From RUG13615 sp040307715 (lineage in GTDB: Bacteria; Bacillota; Clostridia; Peptostreptococcales; Anaerovoracaceae): DNA of 14,151 nucleotides. A program made the position numbers and the translations under genes. The notes below the pieces were generated by a model, which did not search any database, was not told where the DNA came from, and saw nothing but the letters and a program-made list of their open reading frames with translations. Shown here one piece after another: positions 1 through 6,283 of this stretch (the stretch's first letter is position 1; each line of letters begins with the position of its first letter). The stretch covers positions 1-14,151 of the forward strand of contig JAWRJC010000131.1 of NCBI GenBank assembly GCA_040307715.1. Direction: 5' to 3'.

Positions 1-87
1 TACGACGATGACCGGCAGATGAAAGTCATCACGGTCTCTCCGACGGCTGATTTTGAAGGGCTGCAGAAAGTGGCGGTGTTCCTATGA
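1..87 (+). CDS. mreC: MreC C-terminal end (partial)
   Basis: The window opens inside a reading frame (frame 1) that gives 28 residues and stops at TGA 85-87. The visible tail reads like the end of the MreC beta domain, with the pattern V-x-P-x-A-D-F-x-x-L then V-x-V-F. MreC is a bitopic scaffold protein of the elongasome that binds PBP2 and activates RodA-PBP2 outside the membrane. The assignment rests on this short motif plus the gene order, since mreD and mrdA follow directly. The stop overlaps the mreD start by 4 bases (ATGA), which indicates translational coupling. The 5' part lies outside the window. Confidence 0.85.
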   Translation, partial: YDDDRQMKVITVSPTADFEGLQKVAVFL

Positions 88-671
88 GTCTGCGCCGGGT
101 GATCATTCTGTTTGCAGCCGCCTATGTGCTGCAGCTGTCTCTGGCGCCGCTGTGCGCTGTACGGGGGATCATGCCCGGGCTGATCCTTTGTTTGATGATG
201 ACCATTCTGTTTCATTACAACAGCGGTTACAAATGCCTGCCGGTCGCTGTGATCGCCGCGCTGATGGCGGATATGGCAGCTGCGCAGTATACCGGTCCGG
301 GAGCACTGGTCCTGCTGCTGACAGCAGGACTTGTCTATCTGTTCAGGATCAACCTCAATACGGATAATATTTTTCCTATGCTCGTGACTGCAGCGTGCGC
401 TGTCGTCTTTTACGATGTTGTCTACTGGGGGATCCTGAAAGTGTTCGGTGAACCGATGGGGTTCGTTTTCATGATCAGACAGTGCGGCGGGCATGTGCTC
501 TACGATCTGGCAGTTGTGGCGGTCCTGTTCCTGATCATGTCCCGGAAAAAGCCGGTCCAGGTCACCAATGACGAGGTGGAAGTGGACGGGCAGGGGGTCG
601 TCGATCCCCGCCGGGAAAGATGGTATGAAAGATGGCTGCCTTCCCGTCTTTTGAACAGGAAGGCCGAATAA
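84..671 (+). CDS. mreD: Rod shape-determining protein MreD
   Basis: A 195-residue, very hydrophobic integral membrane protein lying between mreC and the class B PBP, the standard mre order. Five or six membrane segments are visible between about residues 5 and 152, for example around 5-25, 28-45, 52-68, 70-90, 95-117 and 135-152. MreD links MreC and the MreB cytoskeleton to the RodA-PBP2 wall synthase; its exact biochemical role is unknown. The ATG overlaps the mreC stop (ATGA), so no separate ribosome binding site is needed. After the last membrane segment comes a charged tail of about 40 residues (about 154-195, rich in D, E, R, K). This makes the protein longer than the roughly 165-175 residues I expect for the family. 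MreD proteins are poorly conserved, so position and topology carry the call. Confidence 0.9.
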   Translation: MSLRRVIILFAAAYVLQLSLAPLCAVRGIMPGLILCLMMTILFHYNSGYKCLPVAVIAALMADMAAAQYTGPGALVLLLTAGLVYLFRINLNTDNIFPMLVTAACAVVFYDVVYWGILKVFGEPMGFVFMIRQCGGHVLYDLAVVAVLFLIMSRKKPVQVTNDEVEVDGQGVVDPRRERWYERWLPSRLLNRKAE

Positions 672-696
672 ACAAACAGGAGATAATCTTAAGAGC

Positions 697-3450
697 ATGT
701 TCGACAGACTGCGCGGATCAAGATACATACAGGTGCTGGCATTCCTGCTGATCCTCGCCATCATCCTGATGGTGCGTCTTTTTATGCTCACCTGTCTGCA
801 GCATGACAAGTGGGCGCAAGTGTCGGATGACATGTCTGAGCGGAGTATCTATGTGGAAGCGCCGCGCGGGGAGATCTTTGACCGGTACGGCAGGCTTCTG
901 GCCGGGAACAAGCAATCCTTCTCTGTCCGTATCAGCGGCAGCGGGCTCAGCAAAGAGGAACTCAACCGCAATATCGAGACCCTCATCGGGATCCTGGACA
1001 AGAACGGAGATACCTTTGAGGATAATTTCCCGATCGTGATCGAAGGCGATTCGTTTAAGTATATCTATCAGGATGAGATCGACAAATGGCTTGCCGGAAT
1101 GGGATTTGACTCCGGCATGACAGCAGAAGAAGCATTCAATGCGATGCGGAGTCTGTTCAATATCGATCCTGGTATGGACCGTTACGACGCGCAGAAAGTC
1201 CTGCAGAACACCTATAACCAGTATCCGCCGATCTCTGTTTCGGACATGGAATTCACGCAGGATATCCAGAAGCGCAACTTCATCCAGCGGTATTTCGGTG
1301 ATGACGAAGACGCGCAGAAAATGAGCGCGGAGGAAGCGTTTAAGGCGATCCGTGAAGCGATGCTGATCGACCCGTCGCTGACAGACGAAGAGGCGAGGCG
1401 GATCATGGTCCTTCGTGACGCGGTCGCTTCGTCCGGCTACAGCAAGTACATGCCGGTCGTTGTGGCGAAAGATGTTTCGGAAGAATCGGTCATGCTGATC
1501 GAAGAAAAACAGGATGAACTGGCGGGGATCGAAGTCATCTCCGAAACGACCAGATACTATCCCAACGGCAGCGCAGCCTCCCACATTCTCGGGTATGTCG
1601 GACCGATCTCGGAAGAAGAGGCGGCGTCCCGTCCCGGCTATCAGGCGGACGCGATCATAGGGCAGGGCGGTATCGAAGGAAGCATGGAGGAGTACCTGAA
1701 AGGGGAGAACGGGGAACGCCTCGTGCAGGTCAACGCACAGGGGGAACTCGTCCAGACGCTGAGCGAGACCGATGTCAAAAAGGGACAGGACATCTATCTG
1801 ACCATCGATCTCGATCTGCAGAAGGCAGCAGAAGAAGGGCTCGAAAAGACGCTGAATGCGATCCAGACGAGCGGAACCATCCAGAGCGAATACGGGAACA
1901 CAACGATCACCAAAATGTCGCCGAACGCCAAGACAGGCGCCGTGGTCTGCATCGATGTCAATACCCATGAGATCCTGGCGATGGCGAGTTATCCGGACTA
2001 TGATCCGAACCTGTTCTCGGAAGGGATCAGCCAGAAGGACTGGGACAGCCTGCAGAGCACGAACCTGCGCGATCCGCTCGCACCTGCGCCGTTGTACAAT
2101 CTGGCGACGATGGCGACCGTACAGCCCGGCTCAACGTTCAAACCGGTCACAGCCACGGCTGCCCTGGAAAAGGGGCTGGATCCGGACTGGCTTCTGAAAG
2201 ACGAGGGGGCGATCGAAACCGCAGGTCACACCTTTGCCTGCGTTGCGTGGAATACCAACCGGACCAATCATGGGTATCTGAACCTGTACCGCGCGCTGGA
2301 AGTTTCCTGCAACTATTACTTCTATGACATTTCCACCGGGTATGACTGGGCGCTGGAGCAGCCGCTCGGATACGATATCGACTATACTGATATCACGCAT
2401 TTCGCAGAGGAGTACGGTCTGGGCAAGCCGACCGGTGTAGAGATCAGTGAAGCGGTCATCCCTGTGCCTTCTGAGGCGCGGCGTCTCGAAACGCTGCAGA
2501 CCAATCTGAGTTATGTCCTGTACGCGAACGCGGAAGCGTTCTTTGAACCGAATATCTATAAGAATCCCGCCCAGCTCGACCGCAGTATCGAAAAAATGAA
2601 AGGATGGCTCGCGGAAGACAAGCTTACCTGGAACATGCTCTACGACGACCTGATGCCGGATGTCGGTATCAAGGACAGTGCGCGCCAGAGGGTCGGCGAG
2701 ATGATCCTCTACGACTACTATCCGCAGGCAGCCTGGTCGACCGGTGATACATTCAACCTCTCCATCGGACAGGGCGAAAACGCCTACACACCGCTGCAGA
2801 TGGCGAACTATATCGCAACGCTGGGCAATGACGGCATTTTCAATGAAGTGACGCTGATCCGGTCCGTTGAGGATCAGGGCCTGAATGAACGCGGTCCCGG
2901 AAAACGGATCGATATCAGCGACGAGAACTATATCGAGTACATCATGCGGGGCATGAAGCTGGTCGGCAGCGGTGAGGATTCTTCGGTTTCCAAGATATTC
3001 GAAGGTCTTGATGTCGATGTCGCGGCAAAGACCGGTACCGCAGAGCGTGCAGGTAAGATCAATCCGCCCTCTGAAGTGGAGTATATCAAGTCCCACCTCG
3101 GCGAGATCGCACCGGATGTTTCCTGGGGAGAGATCGAGGAGGAAATGACAAGGCTGATGGAGGAATATCCGTCCACCTACAGCAGCCGTGATACGGCTGT
3201 GCGGCGCGCTGTCATCAACCTGGCGGGTGTTTCCGAAGCAACCATCGACCAGTTCAAGGCAGACTATGAAAACTTCGCCTGGGTCGTAGCGCTGGCGCCG
3301 GCGGATGACCCGCAGATCGCAGTCGTCGCAATGGTGCCGCAGGGGGCGACCGCTGCCAATGCAGCACCGATCGTCAAGGAAGTCATCGGTGCGTATATGA
3401 AACAGAGTAATGATTACAAGGACCTCATCGTCCGCAATGTGATCCGGTAA
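697..3450 (+). CDS. mrdA: Class B penicillin-binding protein 2 (elongasome transpeptidase), enlarged
   Basis: This D,D-transpeptidase cross-links lateral-wall peptidoglycan with RodA. The 917 residues contain an N-terminal signal-anchor helix (about 12-33), the dimerisation-domain motif RGEIFDRYG at 57-65, and the penicillin-binding motifs STFK at 479-482 (S479 is the acyl-enzyme serine), SCN at 537-539 and KTGT at 778-781. W-S-T-G-D-T-F-N-L-S-I-G-Q-G begins at 680, as in PBP2/PBP3 proteins. It is much longer than Gram-negative PBP2 (about 630 residues). The extra length lies in a partly duplicated helical segment (about 120-240), an insertion at about 586-679, and another at about 783-857 just after KTGT. 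AGGAGA at 678-683 is a ribosome binding site with a rather long 13-nt spacer. The start at 697 is kept because the next ATG lies inside the membrane anchor. The gene follows mreD by 25 bp and is read in the same operon. Confidence 0.95.
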   Translation: MFDRLRGSRYIQVLAFLLILAIILMVRLFMLTCLQHDKWAQVSDDMSERSIYVEAPRGEIFDRYGRLLAGNKQSFSVRISGSGLSKEELNRNIETLIGILDKNGDTFEDNFPIVIEGDSFKYIYQDEIDKWLAGMGFDSGMTAEEAFNAMRSLFNIDPGMDRYDAQKVLQNTYNQYPPISVSDMEFTQDIQKRNFIQRYFGDDEDAQKMSAEEAFKAIREAMLIDPSLTDEEARRIMVLRDAVASSGYSKYMPVVVAKDVSEESVMLIEEKQDELAGIEVISETTRYYPNGSAASHILGYVGPISEEEAASRPGYQADAIIGQGGIEGSMEEYLKGENGERLVQVNAQGELVQTLSETDVKKGQDIYLTIDLDLQKAAEEGLEKTLNAIQTSGTIQSEYGNTTITKMSPNAKTGAVVCIDVNTHEILAMASYPDYDPNLFSEGISQKDWDSLQSTNLRDPLAPAPLYNLATMATVQPGSTFKPVTATAALEKGLDPDWLLKDEGAIETAGHTFACVAWNTNRTNHGYLNLYRALEVSCNYYFYDISTGYDWALEQPLGYDIDYTDITHFAEEYGLGKPTGVEISEAVIPVPSEARRLETLQTNLSYVLYANAEAFFEPNIYKNPAQLDRSIEKMKGWLAEDKLTWNMLYDDLMPDVGIKDSARQRVGEMILYDYYPQAAWSTGDTFNLSIGQGENAYTPLQMANYIATLGNDGIFNEVTLIRSVEDQGLNERGPGKRIDISDENYIEYIMRGMKLVGSGEDSSVSKIFEGLDVDVAAKTGTAERAGKINPPSEVEYIKSHLGEIAPDVSWGEIEEEMTRLMEEYPSTYSSRDTAVRRAVINLAGVSEATIDQFKADYENFAWVVALAPADDPQIAVVAMVPQGATAANAAPIVKEVIGAYMKQSNDYKDLIVRNVIR

Positions 3451-3462
3451 AGGAGATAGGAA

Positions 3463-4188
3463 ATGGGAAACGTCATCGTCGTCGCATCCGGTAAAGGCGG
3501 GACGGGGAAAACACTGTTCACATCCAACCTCGGCGCTGTGCTCGCTATGCGCGGCAAACGCGTCGTGCTCGTTGATATGGATATGGGGCTGCGCAATCTG
3601 GATCTGTATCTTGGTCTGGAAAGCAAAGTCGTTTACAACGTCATGGATGTGCTTTCCGGCATGTGCCGGATCAAACAGGCGCTGATCCGGGACAAACGGT
3701 TCGAATCGCTGTATCTCATCGCCGCGTCTCCCAACAGGGATGAGCGGGATATCACCGAACTGCACATGCAGATCCTCTGTGAAAAACTCGGCGAAGCATT
3801 TGACTATATCATTATCGATGCGCCGGCGGGGATCGGGGAAGGCTTTGAACTGGCTGCCGCGGCAGCGGAGAAGGCTGTCGTTGTGACGGAGGCGGACACC
3901 GCCGCGATCCGTGACGCGGATGTTGTTGACCGGGAACTGATCCGGCTGGGTATCGAGCAGCGGTACTGTGTTTTCAATAAGGTCAAAGGTGATCTGATGA
4001 GTATGGGCGTCATCCCGGGGATCTCTTCTGTCTCGCGCGGGATCCGCATGAATGTCGCCGGCATCATCCAGTATGACGATAATATTCTGGTTTCCGCCAC
4101 CCGCGGTGTGCCCATCGTGATGAAGGAGGATTCCTACATTACACAGAATATGGAGCGCATCGCAGACCGCATCCTTGCGGGGGTGTGA
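3463..4188 (+). CDS. minD: MinD-like P-loop ATPase (septum-site determination family), short form
   Basis: A 241-residue deviant-Walker ATPase of the MinD/ParA superfamily. It has the KGGTGKT P-loop at 11-17 including the signature lysine K11, D-M-D-M-G-L-R-N-L-D-L-Y-L-G-L-E at 38-53 (typical of MinD), the Walker B-like D-A-P-A-G-I at 119-124, I-R-D-A-D at 149-153, and N-K at 172-173. MinD normally binds the membrane in its ATP form and recruits the division inhibitor MinC. Typical MinD has about 260-270 residues and ends in a short amphipathic helix; this protein stops at residue 241 without one. Neither minC nor minE is present in the window, although clostridial mre-min clusters often carry all three. 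The ribosome binding site is AGGAG at 3451-3455, 7 nt before the ATG, and the gap after mrdA is 12 bp. MinD family membership is clear; an active Min role is uncertain. Confidence 0.85.
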   Translation: MGNVIVVASGKGGTGKTLFTSNLGAVLAMRGKRVVLVDMDMGLRNLDLYLGLESKVVYNVMDVLSGMCRIKQALIRDKRFESLYLIAASPNRDERDITELHMQILCEKLGEAFDYIIIDAPAGIGEGFELAAAAAEKAVVVTEADTAAIRDADVVDRELIRLGIEQRYCVFNKVKGDLMSMGVIPGISSVSRGIRMNVAGIIQYDDNILVSATRGVPIVMKEDSYITQNMERIADRILAGV

Positions 4189-4220
4189 GGATGGACAGCG
4201 TCCGGAAAGAAGGGGGGCAT

Positions 4221-4973
4221 ATGCTCACCCCCATCGCGACGATCCATACAGATCTCCCGGAAAAGTTCGGCGTGCCGCGCCAGAGCGGGGTGGTCGAAGA
4301 CCTTCCGGGAATCATTGTTTTTGCGCCTTCTTACCGCAATCCGGATGCCCTGCGGGAGCTGACGGGCTTTTCCCATCTCTGGCTCATCTGGCAGTTCAGC
4401 AGGGCGGCGGAAATCTGGGGAGAAGGCTGGCAGCCGATGGTGCGGCCGCCCAGACTTGGCGGCAACCGCAAGGTGGGCGTCTTCGCATCGCGGTCTCCGT
4501 TCCGTCCCAATCAGCTGGGGCTGTCTGTTGTACGGATCGAAGCGGTCATCACGTGCAAAGAGGAGGAAACGCCCTGGAACGGACCGGCGGGTACCGGCGC
4601 GTATCCGTACATCCGCATCCGCGGTGTGGATATGATGGACGGGACACCGCTGTATGACATCAAACCGTATATCCCGTATTCGGACAGTATTCCTGACGCG
4701 GCGCCGGGATACACAGCCGGCAGCTGTAAGAGCGGCGGGCAGGAAAAACTCGATGTCAAGATCCCTGCGGAACTGGCCGCAGCACTCCCGGAGGGAAAGG
4801 AAGATCTGGTACGTGAATTGCTGGCGGCGGATCCGCGGCCGCCGTACCAGGACGATCCTGAACTGATCTACGGTATGACATTTGCAGGTGTCAATATTAA
4901 ATTTATTGTTAAGAATAGATGCGCTGTCGTAACAGCAGTAGAAGCTGCTGCAGGCGGACTGTCACACAGATAA
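4221..4973 (+). CDS. trmO: tRNA (N6-threonylcarbamoyladenosine37-N6)-methyltransferase, TsaA/TrmO family
   Basis: A 250-residue TsaA/TrmO-like protein, a beta-barrel SAM-dependent enzyme that methylates t6A37 of threonine tRNA to m6t6A. Visible family signatures are PIATIHT at 4-10, GVPRQSG at 17-23, S-H-L-W-L-I at 51-56, R-P-P-R-L-G-G-N then V-G-V-F-A-S-R-S-P-F-R-P-N-Q-L-G (75-100), D-M-M-D-G-T-P-L-Y-D-I-K-P-Y-I-P-Y-S-D at 137-155, and the C-terminal D-P-R-P-P-Y and F-A-G-V-N-I-K-F blocks (204-228). I chose ATG 4221 because AAGAAGGGGGG lies just upstream and the family begins a few residues before PIGxIxS. The frame is open back to GTG 4185 and ATG 4191, which would overlap or abut the minD stop. 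It closes the mre operon. Substrate specificity is assumed from the family. Confidence 0.9.
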   Translation: MLTPIATIHTDLPEKFGVPRQSGVVEDLPGIIVFAPSYRNPDALRELTGFSHLWLIWQFSRAAEIWGEGWQPMVRPPRLGGNRKVGVFASRSPFRPNQLGLSVVRIEAVITCKEEETPWNGPAGTGAYPYIRIRGVDMMDGTPLYDIKPYIPYSDSIPDAAPGYTAGSCKSGGQEKLDVKIPAELAAALPEGKEDLVRELLAADPRPPYQDDPELIYGMTFAGVNIKFIVKNRCAVVTAVEAAAGGLSHR

Positions 4974-5001
4974 AAAAGAGCGATTCCGTACAGAACCGCT
5001 C
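4972..5001 (-). terminator. Intrinsic terminator of rodA
   Basis: Read on the minus strand, GAGCGGTTC (5001-4993), loop TGTACG and GAATCGCTC (4986-4978) form a 9-bp stem with one G-U wobble, followed by six Ts (4977-4972). It lies 30 bp past the rodA stop. On the plus strand the same wobble becomes an A-C mismatch and there is no T-run, so it should act only on rodA transcripts. The T-run overlaps the trmO stop codon. Confidence 0.85.
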
Positions 5002-5031
5002 CGCTCATACCGATATTTATTGAGATCCGGT

Positions 5032-6138
5032 CTAGAACTGGATCTCCTTATTTTTGATCGCGATGTTGTAGACGAACCCGAGGCAGATCATATTCGAAAT
5101 AATGGAGCTGCCGCCGTAGCTCAGGAAGGGCAGCGTGATGCCGGTGACCGGCATGATGCCCATCGTCATGGCGATGTTCTCAAAGATCTGGAATGCGAGC
5201 ATGCCGATGATCCCGATAATGATCAGGGAACCGAACATGTCTTTGCAGGTGCGGGCCACGCGCGCGATCGCGTAGAGCAGCCAGGCGTAGATGAGAATGA
5301 CCGCGGCACCGCCGATGAAACCGAGTTCCTCGCAGATGACGGAGAAGATGAAGTCGGAATTGCGGACGGGAAGGAACTGCAGCCCTTTCTGGGTGCCCTG
5401 GAAAAGGCCTTTGCCGAACAGGCCGCCCGATCCGATCGCGATCTTGGACTGGTAGACCTGATAGTTGCCTTCGAGCGACAGATTGTTCGGGTGCAGGAAC
5501 GCGTCGATCCTGACTTTCTGATGGTATGCCATGAAGCGGTAGGCGAAGGGGATCATCAGGATGACGATCGCCGCGCACTTCGCGAAGACCCGGTAGTCAA
5601 GCCCTGCGTAGAACACCATCGCGATGAAGATCGCGATAAAGACCAGCGCCGAACCGAGGTCTTCCTTGACGACGATCAGGATGAACGGGGAGCAGTAAAG
5701 GATCGCTTTGCCAAGCCCCATGAACGTCCGCAGATCGTTTTTGTGCTTTTCCAGATAGTCGGCGAACAGGATCATGAATGTGATCTTGACGATCTCGGAC
5801 GGCTGGACATCCATAAAGCCCAGATTGATCCACGAACGCGCGCCGAAGTGCTCGACACCGATGAACGGGACGTAGACGAGCAGCAAAAGACCGATGGAAC
5901 CGATGTAGATCCACTTGATCACATCCTGAAAGACCGTGTAGTCGATGTTGACGATCAGGAGGATCATACCGGCGCCGAGGACATAGGCGGCCGACTGTAC
6001 GATGACTTCGCGGGACAGGACGAACCCGTCGTCGTAAGACGTGCTGATCATCATCGTGATACTGAGGGCAGCCAAAAGAAGGGGCATGATCAGCAGTGGT
6101 TTGTATATTCCCTGGAATCGCTGAAAAAACCGAAGCAT
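5032..6138 (-). CDS. rodA: SEDS peptidoglycan glycosyltransferase RodA
   Basis: A 368-residue polytopic membrane protein of the SEDS (RodA/FtsW/SpoVE) family, which polymerises lipid II into glycan strands and works with a class B PBP. About ten membrane segments are visible, starting near residue 12. Family motifs include G-A-R-S-W-I-N at 99-105 (W103), Q-P-S-E at 112-115, K-E-D-L-G-S-A at 158-164, P-x-x-x-S-D-F-I-F with D262 in the position of the essential extracellular-loop aspartate, E-E-L-G-F-I-G-G at 270-277, and the C-terminal G-I-T-L-P-F-L-S-Y-G-G-S-S block. RodA rather than FtsW or SpoVE is inferred from the mre/PBP2 neighbourhood. The start at 6138 is preceded by GGAGAAGGAAG. The gene faces the mre operon instead of belonging to it. 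Its own promoter lies in the divergent region shared with rny. Confidence 0.94.
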   Translation of the reverse strand: MLRFFQRFQGIYKPLLIMPLLLAALSITMMISTSYDDGFVLSREVIVQSAAYVLGAGMILLIVNIDYTVFQDVIKWIYIGSIGLLLLVYVPFIGVEHFGARSWINLGFMDVQPSEIVKITFMILFADYLEKHKNDLRTFMGLGKAILYCSPFILIVVKEDLGSALVFIAIFIAMVFYAGLDYRVFAKCAAIVILMIPFAYRFMAYHQKVRIDAFLHPNNLSLEGNYQVYQSKIAIGSGGLFGKGLFQGTQKGLQFLPVRNSDFIFSVICEELGFIGGAAVILIYAWLLYAIARVARTCKDMFGSLIIIGIIGMLAFQIFENIAMTMGIMPVTGITLPFLSYGGSSIISNMICLGFVYNIAIKNKEIQF

Positions 6139-6163
6139 GCTTTCTTCCTTCTCCCTTGTCTCC

Positions 6164-6193
6164 TTGACACGTGACTATCTTAAACATTATAAT
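6164..6193 (+). promoter_or_regulatory. Predicted sigma-A promoter of rny
   Basis: TTGACA (6164-6169) and TATAAT (6188-6193), both full consensus, are separated by 18 bp. Initiation near 6200 would give an rny leader of about 84 nt. This is the best consensus promoter I see in the window, and its -10 overlaps the rodA -10 on the other strand. Confidence 0.85.
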
Positions 6194-6214
6194 AATTCAG
6201 TGTGATTATCGCAA
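6186..6214 (-). promoter_or_regulatory. Predicted sigma-A promoter of rodA
   Basis: On the minus strand TTGCGA (6214-6209) and TATAAT (6191-6186) are separated by 17 bp. The -10 is perfect and the -35 matches four of six consensus bases. Initiation near 6179 would leave a leader of about 40 nt before the rodA ATG. The -10 overlaps that of the opposite rny promoter. Confidence 0.7.
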
Positions 6215-6243
6215 TACTAATCATACCGTAATGCAAAGCTCTT

Positions 6244-6275
6244 CTCTTTCTGTCATGAGAAAGATAGAAAGGAGG
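6244..6275 (+). promoter_or_regulatory. rny leader with ribosome binding site and two alternative small hairpins
   Basis: AAGGAGG at 6269-6275, 8 nt before ATG 6284, is the ribosome binding site that fixes the rny start. Upstream, TCTTTCT (6245-6251) can pair with AGAAAGA (6258-6264). Alternatively CTCTTTCT (6244-6251) can pair with AGAAAGGAG (6266-6274, one bulged G), which would cover the ribosome binding site. The pairs are mostly A-U, so stability is doubtful. Confidence 0.4.
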
Positions 6276-6283
6276 TGCTGTCT

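Noticed and set aside
2131..3765. Minus-strand open frames opposite mrdA/minD, and similar ones at 8864-10351, 10159-11382 and 12133-13593
   Set aside because: Each is opposite a conserved gene, has shadow-type composition and lacks a convincing ribosome binding site.
4185..4220. Upstream starts GTG 4185 or ATG 4191 for trmO
   Set aside because: Possible, and ATG 4191 could use coupling with minD, but the stronger ribosome binding site and family N-terminus favour ATG 4221. This is a preference rather than proof.
5020..6174. Plus-strand open frame (384 codons) antisense to rodA
   Set aside because: The product is a D/E/R/H-rich string without hydrophobic core, complementary to a clear SEDS protein; a codon-usage shadow.
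6275..6283. GTG 6275 as the rny start
   Set aside because: It overlaps the AAGGAGG ribosome binding site that serves ATG 6284.
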